Below, in pieces: positions 51,578-60,974 of a stretch of 64,000 nt of DNA. Each line of letters begins with the position of its first letter. Within the stretch, counting starts at the first letter, position 1. A program made the translations under genes and the position numbers. Source of the stretch: Longitalea luteola (GTDB lineage Bacteria; Bacteroidota; Bacteroidia; Chitinophagales; Chitinophagaceae); NCBI RefSeq assembly GCF_017356035.1, contig NZ_JAFIQX010000011.1, forward strand, positions 186,001-250,000, given 5' to 3'. The notes below the pieces were generated by a model. The model saw only the letters and a list, made by a program, of their open reading frames with translations, had not been told where the DNA came from and ran no database searches.

Positions 51578-53188
51578 CTAATTTTTCATATTTGTCCAGG
51601 TGGGAATTCCCGCTTTCATTTTTGCGATAACAACTTCATATACTTTTACTTTATACTCCAACCTTTCGGAAATCGAAATCTCTAAGGCTTTTTGCTCCCA
51701 AGCGAGTGCTTCTTTTTTCTTACCCGTCTTATATAAGAGATTCGCGTAGGTATCTAAATAGCCAACATTATCAGAACGTCGCTTTACAATGTCACTCATT
51801 AATCTAATTCCTCTTTTCAATTGCTTAATATCGTTACAATGAAAAAAAACGTCATTATACAAAAATGCATTAACATCATAGTCTCTGAAGTAGTTAGAAG
51901 TATCGGTCTTTATTTTTTCGAAAACCTGAAGGTTATATTCGATATACTGCGGCCAATTCCTATTATATTTTTGTGTCCTATAGTTGTAGAATCTCGCTTT
52001 TGAAAAAAGTATTACCCGTTTTGCATGATAGCGGTTGTACTTTTTATTTATGATTTGATATAGACTATCCCAATTCGGATCATCATTTTTATCCTTGCAT
52101 AAACTCCAGCTTGAATCCAGATTCTCACCTATGATGATGTCATCTACGATGTTATCGGCATAATCCTTTTCTTGCATTGCGGCATCGATTATTGACGCTT
52201 TTTCAAATAATATTCTGAAGCCTATATCCTTACTCGATTGGGTAAATGCCGTAATGAACCGTATATCGTTTTTAGAATACTGAATCCTTGACGACAAATG
52301 ATAGATGTATTTATCAGCTCTTTCTTTCAAGGCTTGATTTTCCTTAAACAATGTCATTAACACAAGATTGTTGGCGTTATCCCAACTATCATCATTAAGA
52401 CTAGATAAGTATTGAAGCGCAAATGCTTGTACTGATTTGTTTTCTTTAAATGCGTTAATCAAATTGACTATTCTATTCTCCGTAATTTCATTGCGACTTA
52501 AAGTATTTAAGAAATTCGCAACCAAATCTTGAACGGGTTTAAGTTCATTATAGTCTGACATAAATTCGATATTATCGGCTGAGCCCAATTGCGATAGTGA
52601 TATTCTGTTTAAATAGTCAAGGGCAATTTTTTGTGACAATTCCATATCAGTATTTTGAAAAGCCCTAGCCAGTCCCTTTAATTCACTTGTATCAAACATT
52701 CCTGGTCTAAAATTATTTAAGATTGCATAATATTGTTTATTTGGGGTTAATGCGTTGATTACTTCTTCCCTAAACTTTGTAGTGTCTCGATACCCGACCG
52801 CTTTATGAATAGGTTCTCCATTTGAATTGAAAAATAGGAAGGTAGGGAATGAAGTTACATTATAAGCAGATTCGATTAAACTAGCAGTATGATACCAATT
52901 TCTAACATCGAGATTATCTGTGTCAGTTTTATCCATCTGAACCTTTACACAAATAAATTTGTCATTCAACTTCGACACAATATTCTCATTTGTAAAAACG
53001 TATTTGTCCATTGCTTTGCACGGGCCACACCAAGTTGCAAAGCAATCGAGGAAAATAAATTTGTTATTTTGTTTTGCCTTTTCTACTATTTGATCCCAGC
53101 TTTTACCTTTTTCATATTTGACACCCACTCCCTGTTGTGCAATGAGTGACATAGGAATTAACGTTAACAAGATGAATACTTTCTTCAT
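51578..53188 (-). CDS. Exported thioredoxin-domain protein with long helical C-terminus
   Basis: From the ATG at 53188 the protein has about 536 residues with signal peptide MKKVFILLTLIPMSLIAQQ. A thioredoxin-like domain with FLDCFATWCGPCKAMDKYVF comes next, with NVTSFPTFLFFNSNGEP as the cis-Pro region. The remaining 380 residues are helical and TPR-like, ending with KAL/EIS repeats. It is a periplasmic thiol-disulfide protein, lying between SusD and the S9 peptidase genes. A start 17 codons upstream adds a Lys-rich tail and is less likely. Confidence 0.85.
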   Translation of the reverse strand: MKKVFILLTLIPMSLIAQQGVGVKYEKGKSWDQIVEKAKQNNKFIFLDCFATWCGPCKAMDKYVFTNENIVSKLNDKFICVKVQMDKTDTDNLDVRNWYHTASLIESAYNVTSFPTFLFFNSNGEPIHKAVGYRDTTKFREEVINALTPNKQYYAILNNFRPGMFDTSELKGLARAFQNTDMELSQKIALDYLNRISLSQLGSADNIEFMSDYNELKPVQDLVANFLNTLSRNEITENRIVNLINAFKENKSVQAFALQYLSSLNDDSWDNANNLVLMTLFKENQALKERADKYIYHLSSRIQYSKNDIRFITAFTQSSKDIGFRILFEKASIIDAAMQEKDYADNIVDDIIIGENLDSSWSLCKDKNDDPNWDSLYQIINKKYNRYHAKRVILFSKARFYNYRTQKYNRNWPQYIEYNLQVFEKIKTDTSNYFRDYDVNAFLYNDVFFHCNDIKQLKRGIRLMSDIVKRRSDNVGYLDTYANLLYKTGKKKEALAWEQKALEISISERLEYKVKVYEVVIAKMKAGIPTWTNMKN

Positions 53189-53472
53189 TTTACTTTTAAT
53201 TTTACTGAATCCTTTTTTAAACGCTCTAATTACTATCAAAATGAATTTGCTTTATTGAAGTGATATTTGATCCCCTCAAGACTTTGAGCAGGCTCACAAT
53301 CGTGATATGATTAATTTTGTATCGGTTTAGAAATGGAAATGTTATGTTGAAAGCAGCGGCTCTACAAAATGAACAGCATAATGGAAATTGTAGGTGCAAA
53401 TGATAGTTCCTAATTTAAACTAACAATTAAGTGTTCACTAAGGATCACCGTTGCTTCACCATTATTCTCGAA

Positions 53473-54954
53473 TTATTCGTATCCTGGATTTTGAGCTAAC
53501 TGGCCGGCTTTCTGCAATTCAGTTAAAGGGATCGGATATAGTTGCTGAAATGACCGCCAAACATTGGTATTTGATTTCAGTGGACATACGACGGTCATTA
53601 CATTATCAACGTTATTAGTTCTTTTTAAATCAAACCACCGATGTCCGAACTCTGAAAATAATTCGACTTGTTTTTCATGTATTATCGCTGTTAGCAGGGA
53701 AGCTTGACTATTTGCGTTTGTATTGTCCAATCCAGACCGATTTCTTACAATATTTAAATCAGTTTTAGCGTCATCTATTTTATTAAGTTGTGCCCTTGCC
53801 TCAGCTCTTATTAAGTACTGCTCGCTTAAGCGCAGTATGGTTAGATGCTCATTGATTGAGGTGCTATTCTGGTCAATCTTATATTTTTTCGGAAAATAGT
53901 AAATGTCTGATCCAATTTTGATACTATCTACCCATTTTCCATATCTCCTTTGGTCTGCTGGCTCAAAAGCGCCCAGCAATTGATTGCTAAGAAAAACAGG
54001 ATTTTGATAATCGTTCGGCCCAGAGGATGGGATTATAAAAACTCTTGCATCCTGAGTATTATAACCATCATAAACCGGTTGTAATTGCCATATCGCTTCC
54101 TTGTTTCCTTTACTGGCCTTTAAGAACGCATTATCCAATGAACTTAAAGAATACAATGAATTGTTACCGATAACAGCGCTCGATTGGATCTCGGCATTTG
54201 TCCAATCTCCAAAATATAGATACACACGTGCCAATAAAGCGGTAGCAGCCCATTTGTTAGGTCGCAGCCGTTCACTGCTATTTTTCAATAGAGTTCCATC
54301 AAGGTAAACTTCTTTTAGTACCGTTTGGGCATCCAACAGATCAGCAATTAGTTGCTTATAAACTTCAGATTTAGCAGATCGAGGAAGTTGGGAATTCAAC
54401 TTGTAATCAGTGGTTAGAGCTAGCGGAACATCACCGTATAGATTTGTTAAATAGAAAAAATAAAAAGCTCTCAAAAATTTTGCTTCTCCGAGCAATTGAC
54501 TTTTTACGTCTGGTGTCAACTTATTGGTGCTACTTAAACCCTCAATGGCACTATTACACAAAAAAATCATATTATATAATGGTGCCCAATATTCTGTGCC
54601 TGGTGTCGTGGAGGGAACATCAGCGTATAGAGAATTTATATAATAATAAAATTTTGCATCTGGGCTGGAGATACCGCTAAATAGTGTGAACTCGTCGGAT
54701 GACAACCCAGTATATAATGACATACTGTTTGAACCAGTAAAAATACTTTCTGAACTCATGGTTGCATATAAGTTAGTCAATACAGCTATCGCTGTGCCGT
54801 CACTATTGTACACATTGCCATCGGCGAGAAACGTGTCGGGTGGACTAACCTCTACTAATTTCTTGCACCTGATGAAACCAACTACAAGAAAACATACAAC
54901 TACAATTATTATTCTGTTGAAGATTGGAATAAGTAACTTATTATAAGAATTCAT
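53473..54954 (-). CDS. SusD/RagB-family outer-membrane substrate-binding lipoprotein
   Basis: A 493-residue lipoprotein: a long hydrophobic segment ending at the lipid cysteine in VGFIRCKKLVEVSPPD, then SusD helices with NLYATMSS, LLGEAKFLRAFYFFYLTNLYGDVPLA, ATALLARVYLYFGDWTNAE and the C-terminal VRNRSGL, LFSEFGHRWFDLKRTN, LYPIP and NPGY. It caps the SusC transporter encoded 17 bp upstream in transcription and captures substrate at the cell surface. Confidence 0.95.
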   Translation of the reverse strand: MNSYNKLLIPIFNRIIIVVVCFLVVGFIRCKKLVEVSPPDTFLADGNVYNSDGTAIAVLTNLYATMSSESIFTGSNSMSLYTGLSSDEFTLFSGISSPDAKFYYYINSLYADVPSTTPGTEYWAPLYNMIFLCNSAIEGLSSTNKLTPDVKSQLLGEAKFLRAFYFFYLTNLYGDVPLALTTDYKLNSQLPRSAKSEVYKQLIADLLDAQTVLKEVYLDGTLLKNSSERLRPNKWAATALLARVYLYFGDWTNAEIQSSAVIGNNSLYSLSSLDNAFLKASKGNKEAIWQLQPVYDGYNTQDARVFIIPSSGPNDYQNPVFLSNQLLGAFEPADQRRYGKWVDSIKIGSDIYYFPKKYKIDQNSTSINEHLTILRLSEQYLIRAEARAQLNKIDDAKTDLNIVRNRSGLDNTNANSQASLLTAIIHEKQVELFSEFGHRWFDLKRTNNVDNVMTVVCPLKSNTNVWRSFQQLYPIPLTELQKAGQLAQNPGYE

Positions 54955-54971
54955 AGCTTTTACTTTAAAGA

Positions 54972-57900
54972 TTAAAATTCGATTTGTAATCCCGCTGTAA
55001 TTAATCGAAGTGGTGGCAATGCAGATATACTTTTCGTTTCAGGATCTCCCATATAATTTGTAAAAGTGAAAAGGTTTTGAGCCTGTGAATAAAGGCGTGC
55101 CCTCTTAAGTCCTATTTTTTCGATATATCGGCTGGGTACCAAATAGGAAATCGAAATGTTTTTTAATCTTACATACGATGCATCTGAATAAAAATATTCA
55201 CTCGATGTAGCAGCAAAATATCCCGTAGTACTGGAAAATTTTGCAACAGGTTTCTCGTCACCCGGCTTCTGCCACCTGTTTAATACTGAAATTGGCTGGT
55301 TGCTACCTCCACTAACGAACTGGCCTGGAAAAACTAAGCCCGAAAAAGAATAATTACCGCCAATTTGTTTAACAAATTGAAAAAGAAAATCCAAGGTAAA
55401 CTCCTTGTAAACAAAGCTGTTTTGGAAGCCTCCGTAATATTCAGGATAAGGCGTAAAAAATATTGTGCGATCAGTGCGGAAGTTCGGAGAAGTGGTTTGA
55501 TTCCCATGCAGATCTTTGAATTGATATTTTCCGGTGCTTGGATCAACGTATAGATAGTCGAATGCTTTAATTAATGAAATAGGTTTCCCTATTACGTAAT
55601 TGTTAACATAACCGGATGTTTCAAGTTCTGGAAATTCTAGAAGTTTGTTTCGCGGTATTGTGAAATTGATACTTGTACTCCAAGTAAACTTTCCTTTTTT
55701 TATATTTGTTGAATTTAATTGAAACTCCCAACTTGTATTTTCAATTGTCGCCGGGAAATTGTCTATTATGCTGTTAGTTCCAGTTATGTCCGGAAGTTGA
55801 TAGCCTAACAGCTGATTGGAAGAGCGATTTCGAGAAAATGTAACGTTCAGGAGGAGTCGCTCTTTAAAAAGACCGAGTTCAATTCCAGTCTGTAGTTTTT
55901 TGGTTTCTTCCCATTCAAGGTAAGGATTGGACAAACTAGTTGTAAGGCCTGTAATATTTTGATACGGAACTTCTACTCCATTTGGATAATAAACGCTCAT
56001 ATAATTATAATCTCCGATCTGATCGTTGCCAGTTGTTCCAAAACTTCCTTTCAATTTACCATAGTTCAGAAACTTAACTTTGTTCCGCATAAATGCTTCC
56101 TGAGTAAAAATCCAAGCGGCACCTATACTGCCGAAATTGTGAAAGCGATTCTTTGGACCAAATCGGCTACTACCATCACGCCGCGCAGTTAGATTCAGTA
56201 TATACTTGTCCTGCCAAATATAATTAACGCGACCAAAAAGAGCATTGTATTTATACTTTGAAATTGTAGTATAGCCTGTCAAAGAAGTTGCCGCTGCCAT
56301 ATTACCGATGATCTGATCACTACTGTATCCTGTTCCCTCTACAAGTTGATAATTTAAATTGTTTTGCTGAATAGTTGCCCCAATCAACACACTAAGTTTC
56401 CCCTCTGCAATTTTAGATTCATAATTAATTTGAGGTTCTACTATTATTGAATTAGACTTTGAAACTCCGTATACAGCACCTCTGTTTGTGGTTGCACGAC
56501 TCTCAGGTCTTACTGCTGCTGTTAAGTTTTGAGCTTGAAACAATTCGCTTTGTGTAAAAGTATTTCCGAAACTGCTCCTTAATTCTAACCCAGTAAAGAG
56601 CCTATAACTAACAACCAAATTGTTTATAACGTTATGTGTTTTATTTTTATAAGTAAGGCTTAATGGAGCAATTGGATTATTCCAAGTTGAACTTCCTGCC
56701 GAATTGGGTGCCCAATTTAAAGTTCCATCTGAATTATATAGCGCAGGTGCATTAGGCTCCAAGAAAATAGCTTTTCTTGTCAAGTCTGTTGACGGCAGTC
56801 TATTATTATTTAGCATGTAATTGCTAGTAAAGCGAACTTGAAAACGCTGATTTGCTGAATTGCTATTGATACTTAAATGAAGTGCTCCAACTTCATTTGC
56901 AAAGTCACCGGGAAATAGCGTTGTTTCCCTACGAAACGTCGTACCAATCAGATATTGCATTAGGGTAGTGCCTCCGGAAACACTTGCATTAACATTTGTA
57001 TAATGGGCGGTATTACCTATAAGCGTCTTCTGCCAATCCGTATACCTAGTAGTATCCCAAACCATTAAATCAGGTGCATACTTAAAAGCTCCACTAGCCG
57101 ACGGATTGCCAGATGGCGTTAAGCCATCATTTTTAAATGCTTCGTTCCTCATTTCAAGGTATTGTTCTGTATTAAGCATTTTGGCCGGCTTAGCTATTTG
57201 TCCCCAACCTTGCTGAAAATTTAATTCAACGCGAGCATTACCCACTTTTCCTTTCTTTGTTGTAATTAAAATAGCTCCATTTGCAGCTCGTGATCCGTAA
57301 ATCGCTGTAGCGTCAGCGTCCTTTAAAACACTTATACTTTCAATGTCGGATGGATTAATATATGAAAGTGGGTTGCCGGCGATATTTGCTTTTCCAGACG
57401 TTGCCAAAATATTAAGACCTATTTCACTTGGGAGCTGAGGTTCAATGGGAACTCCATCAACTACATAAAGAGGGTCATTTCCAACAAGTAGACTGTTTTC
57501 ACCTTGTATTCGTACCGTGATTCCGCCGCCTGGTACGCCATTATTTTGAGTAATAAATAATCCTGGAACTTGTCCTTCAAGAGCTAAAAGAACGTTATTT
57601 ATTGGTTGCCTTTCTATGTCTACAGCCCTCACAGTGCTAACATTGCCCGTTTGAAATCGTTTTGTAGTTTGGCCGTATGCTACCACTTGTACCTCATCTA
57701 ATTCAGCGTTTTTTGTTTTCATTCGTGCTATTATCTCTGTTTGCCCCCCTATATTAATTTCATAAGCGTTCATATTTACACTGCTAAACAATAAGACTGC
57801 GTCATCATCAACGTTTTCAAATTTGAAAAAACCATCGTCGTTAGTAATCGTCTGTTTTTTTGTTCCCTTGACTGTAACCGTTACACCTGCTAGCGGTTTT

Positions 57901-58403
57901 CCGTTTTCATCTACTACTTTACCGCGGATGTCAATCGGAGGAATTTCATTAAGCGGTTGTTCTATATTATTTTTGCGCAGATATTTCTGCGGACGAATAA
58001 TTATGGTCTTTTCGTCGATCTCAAATTCCAGCATCCTGCCCCTAAGGCAATATTCAAGTACTTCCTGGATAGTCGCATTTTTTACTCTTATATTGATTCT
58101 AGGACTATGTTCAAGTAAGTGATCGGAGTAAAGAAACTTATAATCGGTTTGCTCCTGAATTTTTTCAAAAATTCGTTCTATTGCAATGTCTTTTTCGGAA
58201 AGTGTGACTCTTTGTCCGAACCCTGCGGCATGTAAGTGGAGACATGCCCCAAGTAATAATACAGCAGTTATCTTCATAATTCGGGCTGCTGATTGCAGCA
58301 TTTTGTTGGTGCCGGCCAAGGCACTTAAGCATTGTTTTGGTTTAGTAGCCTGAATGCTCATAAAAGGCAATAAAGGCTTACGTACGCAAAATAAAATTTG
58401 CAT
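54972..58403 (-). CDS. SusC/RagA-type TonB-dependent outer-membrane transporter with STN domain
   Basis: A 1143-residue product. After a signal segment (MKITAVLLLGACLHLHAAGF) come an STN domain (VTLSEKDIAIERIFEKIQEQ), a carboxypeptidase-like domain (IDIRGKVVDENGKPLAGVTV), the TonB box and plug (VQVVAYGQTTKRF, YVVDGVPIEPQ, SVLKDADATAIYGSRAANG), and a large beta-barrel ending in LITAGLQIEF. The STN domain links transport to the FecR/ECF sigma pair upstream. The true start may be one of several in-frame ATG codons (58361, 58301 or 58277). Confidence 0.95.
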   Translation of the reverse strand: MQILFCVRKPLLPFMSIQATKPKQCLSALAGTNKMLQSAARIMKITAVLLLGACLHLHAAGFGQRVTLSEKDIAIERIFEKIQEQTDYKFLYSDHLLEHSPRINIRVKNATIQEVLEYCLRGRMLEFEIDEKTIIIRPQKYLRKNNIEQPLNEIPPIDIRGKVVDENGKPLAGVTVTVKGTKKQTITNDDGFFKFENVDDDAVLLFSSVNMNAYEINIGGQTEIIARMKTKNAELDEVQVVAYGQTTKRFQTGNVSTVRAVDIERQPINNVLLALEGQVPGLFITQNNGVPGGGITVRIQGENSLLVGNDPLYVVDGVPIEPQLPSEIGLNILATSGKANIAGNPLSYINPSDIESISVLKDADATAIYGSRAANGAILITTKKGKVGNARVELNFQQGWGQIAKPAKMLNTEQYLEMRNEAFKNDGLTPSGNPSASGAFKYAPDLMVWDTTRYTDWQKTLIGNTAHYTNVNASVSGGTTLMQYLIGTTFRRETTLFPGDFANEVGALHLSINSNSANQRFQVRFTSNYMLNNNRLPSTDLTRKAIFLEPNAPALYNSDGTLNWAPNSAGSSTWNNPIAPLSLTYKNKTHNVINNLVVSYRLFTGLELRSSFGNTFTQSELFQAQNLTAAVRPESRATTNRGAVYGVSKSNSIIVEPQINYESKIAEGKLSVLIGATIQQNNLNYQLVEGTGYSSDQIIGNMAAATSLTGYTTISKYKYNALFGRVNYIWQDKYILNLTARRDGSSRFGPKNRFHNFGSIGAAWIFTQEAFMRNKVKFLNYGKLKGSFGTTGNDQIGDYNYMSVYYPNGVEVPYQNITGLTTSLSNPYLEWEETKKLQTGIELGLFKERLLLNVTFSRNRSSNQLLGYQLPDITGTNSIIDNFPATIENTSWEFQLNSTNIKKGKFTWSTSINFTIPRNKLLEFPELETSGYVNNYVIGKPISLIKAFDYLYVDPSTGKYQFKDLHGNQTTSPNFRTDRTIFFTPYPEYYGGFQNSFVYKEFTLDFLFQFVKQIGGNYSFSGLVFPGQFVSGGSNQPISVLNRWQKPGDEKPVAKFSSTTGYFAATSSEYFYSDASYVRLKNISISYLVPSRYIEKIGLKRARLYSQAQNLFTFTNYMGDPETKSISALPPLRLITAGLQIEF

Positions 58404-58466
58404 AACTTTGGGTTGAATGTTAACAATAAATGTGATGACCTAGCAGTTTCACAGGTTGACATTCCG

Positions 58467-58498
58467 AAAGCCAGCAATGCGTCACCATTGTTGGCTTT
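58467..58498 (-). promoter_or_regulatory. Stem-loop in the susC leader
   Basis: AAAGCCAGCAATG and CATTGTTGGCTTT pair with one mismatch around a 6-nt loop, 64 bp before the longest susC start. It should lie in the 5' untranslated region and could affect mRNA stability or translation. Confidence 0.45.
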
Positions 58499-58673
58499 AA
58501 CTTTTAGATTGCCCCAATCATTGTCGTGGCACTAAAATATAGATATGTCAATCCCTTTTCTATAAGGAAATGGACCTGGCCTAATGTCAATGGAATTTGA
58601 CTAGCATGTTGCAGCCTTTCCCGGCTTGGCACTGGTTTGAATTATGATAGGTAGGTTTAGATATGCAGAGCAA

Positions 58674-58890
58674 TTAATTTTTATTTACCTTTTTTTGATG
58701 AAAGTCGGCTTTCGCTCGTTCCAAGGTCACTTCATCATTACCATTACCAGTAAACTCAACAATATGGTCAATCATTCCTGTCATTCAGGAGCTCATGGTA
58801 TTTTCCGGCCTTAACTTTATCGTCCTCGAGTAATACCAGAAGTTCCGATCTTTCAGCTTCATTTATTTCACCGAATTCGTGAGCGATCAT
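58674..58890 (-). pseudogene. Two overlapping short frames, probably a decayed gene
   Basis: The minus strand encodes 40 residues (MIAHEFGEINEAERSELLVL...ND) from 58890 to 58768, and then 33 residues (MIDHIVEFTGNGNDEVTLER...) from 58775 to 58674, overlapping at the stop. Both look protein-like and acidic. An upstream MKECQLIERFS fragment is cut by a stop. I take this as one frameshifted gene, perhaps an anti-sigma or antitoxin-like protein, but cannot name it. The rest of the 58404-58962 gap is the susC leader. Confidence 0.3.
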
Positions 58891-58962
58891 CAACTCGAGA
58901 ATCTCTCAATTAGCTGACATTCTTTCATATTTGATTATCAATTTCTGGCCATTAAAATATCT

Positions 58963-60207
58963 TTATTGTTGACTAACTATTATTTGTTTGCCTTCTAGTT
59001 TAAAACTTGCGGTACCAGTTTTTTCCAGTAGCTCAATAACTTTTGATGCGTTATTGTACCTTGATATTTCACCGTTAAATCCAAATTGCTTAAGGGTTTC
59101 ATTTTTGTATTTGGTTGGATCGAGATCATACCAGCGTTCCATCTGGCGCATGATCAACTGGATATTGGTTTTTTTAAAAACGAACTTGCCTTCTTTCCAG
59201 GCAATTACCTGGTTTCCATTTATATCTTTGATCACTCTTATATTTTTCTCACCTAAAACAGCCTGTTGTCCGGGTTTTATGGTTACACTTGTCACTTTAC
59301 CATTTGCAGTTGACTGAACACTGACGCGTCCTTCTAATAGTGTGACTTTAATATTTTCTTCATTCTCGTATGCGTTTACATTGAATTTTGTTCCCAAAAC
59401 CTTTACATCCATTCCATCTTTACTGACAATAAAGCTTTTTTTGTGACCGCTTCCATTGTTGGTTGGAGAGCTCGCAATTTCAAAATACGCTTCGCCAGTT
59501 ATTTCCACTTTCCGCTCATTAGCTATAAAAGCTGTGGGATACCGAATAGACGAAGCCGCATTCATCCAAACTTTGCTGCCATCGGATAATGTTAGAAATA
59601 TTACGTCGCTGCCTTTGGGAACGGTGATAGTGTTGTAAAAAACACCCCCCTCCAATCCTACACCGTTAGGGGAGGTTTTATAAGCGATCTGACCATTGGC
59701 TGTTTTTTCTACCTTCATTCGTCCTTGTGTAGCCAGTGTACCATTTTGTACACTGTCAAGAACGATGGTAGTACCATCATCAAGTGTAAGCACTGCATTT
59801 TTAGTATTGGGCTTTACATCGTTAACTTCCTTTGGCGTGACAACTACTTCTGTCGGTTGTTGTTTGCCCGGTCCTAACCACAGCCAGGCGCCAGCCAATG
59901 CCACAACAAGCAGCGATGCAGCTACAGCATATTTCCACCAAAGAAAACTCAGCAACCTTGAATGGCGTATTTCTTTCTCTGCACCAATATCCATCTTTTG
60001 CCATACATCCTGCTTATCGTTTTCCAGTCGCTCCCAATCGCGGATATTCCGCATCAGATCTTCCGCATCAGTCCATTTTTCAAACAGCTTTTTATTGTCG
60101 TCACTTTCGTTAATCCATTCATTCAATTGTTTTTGTTCTTCTTCCGTCAATTCTTTTTGAAGATATTTGCCTACCAGTTTGCCGATATTTTCGAGTTTTG
60201 TGATCAT
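58963..60207 (-). CDS. FecR-family anti-sigma/sigma-regulatory protein
   Basis: The 414-residue protein has a cytoplasmic N-terminus (LEELTEEEQ-type helices, DWERLENDKQDVWQKM), one membrane helix (YAVAASLLVVALAGAWLWLG near residue 100) and a periplasmic FecR domain (ITVPKGSDVIFLTLSDGSKV, EITGEAYFEIA, VKVLGTKFNVNAYENEE, VTLLEGRVSV). A C-terminal STN-like domain follows (NIQLIMRQMERWYDLDP). It holds the ECF sigma factor encoded upstream and releases it when the SusC STN domain signals substrate. Confidence 0.94.
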   Translation of the reverse strand: MITKLENIGKLVGKYLQKELTEEEQKQLNEWINESDDNKKLFEKWTDAEDLMRNIRDWERLENDKQDVWQKMDIGAEKEIRHSRLLSFLWWKYAVAASLLVVALAGAWLWLGPGKQQPTEVVVTPKEVNDVKPNTKNAVLTLDDGTTIVLDSVQNGTLATQGRMKVEKTANGQIAYKTSPNGVGLEGGVFYNTITVPKGSDVIFLTLSDGSKVWMNAASSIRYPTAFIANERKVEITGEAYFEIASSPTNNGSGHKKSFIVSKDGMDVKVLGTKFNVNAYENEENIKVTLLEGRVSVQSTANGKVTSVTIKPGQQAVLGEKNIRVIKDINGNQVIAWKEGKFVFKKTNIQLIMRQMERWYDLDPTKYKNETLKQFGFNGEISRYNNASKVIELLEKTGTASFKLEGKQIIVSQQ

Positions 60208-60377
60208 TTGATAAAAATGTTATCGTATATATTTTTTTCTTCCCATTACCTGGGGTACTTAATTGAACTATACTTAACAAAAAAATAAACTACGCTTAAC
60301 AAAATAGAAACGATGGCGCTTGAAAAAGCGTCTAAAAGGAAACAGGAAAACTTTAGATTCTTTTTGGGTAGAAATTT

Positions 60378-60974
60378 TTATTGCAATAAATGCTCTAATT
60401 CCAAAACACTCAGAAAGATCAGCCATGTAATAGCATATTCATTGTTAACCAGGGAGATGCGTAATAGTTCAATAGCACGTTTCTTATGATTCCGAACGGT
60501 GGATTGAGTAATGGAAAGCTCTTGGGCTATTTCCGCCGGTTTCATACCGTAAACATATAAAAGTTTAAAAACCCTTCTGCATTCCGGTGGAAGCTGTTCT
60601 ATGGCTTCGTACACCTCCTTTATAATTACTGACTCTATGATTTTATTATCAACCATCTTTTCATCCACCAGCTTAGAAAGCTGTTTTTCGTGACTGCGTT
60701 TTCTTTGAAGTGAGCGCAGATAGTCAAGACAATGGTTCCGGGCTGTAATGAATAAAAATGCTTTTATGTTGGTCAGGGAATTGAACCGGTCATGCATTTT
60801 AAAAAGCTTGGTGAAGGTCTGTGCAGCAATATCTTCACCCTCTTCACGACTGCCGGTTAATTTTTCGCAGAAATAGCGAATCTGTGTATAATATAAATTA
60901 AAAACCGCATTGAATCCCCTTGGCTTTCCGTTTACGAATGCTTCTAAACTTCCTGTATCGAGTTGCTCGTTCAT
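60378..60974 (-). CDS. ECF-type RNA polymerase sigma factor
   Basis: The 198-residue sigma-70-family ECF factor shows region 2 (FNLYYTQIRYFCEKLTGSRE, DIAAQTFTKLFKMHDRF, AFLFITARNHCLDYLRS) and region 4 (LPPECRRVFKLLYVYGMKPA, ITQSTVRNHKKRAIELLR). The C-terminus carries an extra hydrophobic tail (YAITWLIFLSVLELEHLL), seen in several Bacteroidetes ECF factors. It pairs with the FecR protein to control the susC/susD genes downstream. Confidence 0.94.
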   Translation of the reverse strand: MNEQLDTGSLEAFVNGKPRGFNAVFNLYYTQIRYFCEKLTGSREEGEDIAAQTFTKLFKMHDRFNSLTNIKAFLFITARNHCLDYLRSLQRKRSHEKQLSKLVDEKMVDNKIIESVIIKEVYEAIEQLPPECRRVFKLLYVYGMKPAEIAQELSITQSTVRNHKKRAIELLRISLVNNEYAITWLIFLSVLELEHLLQ

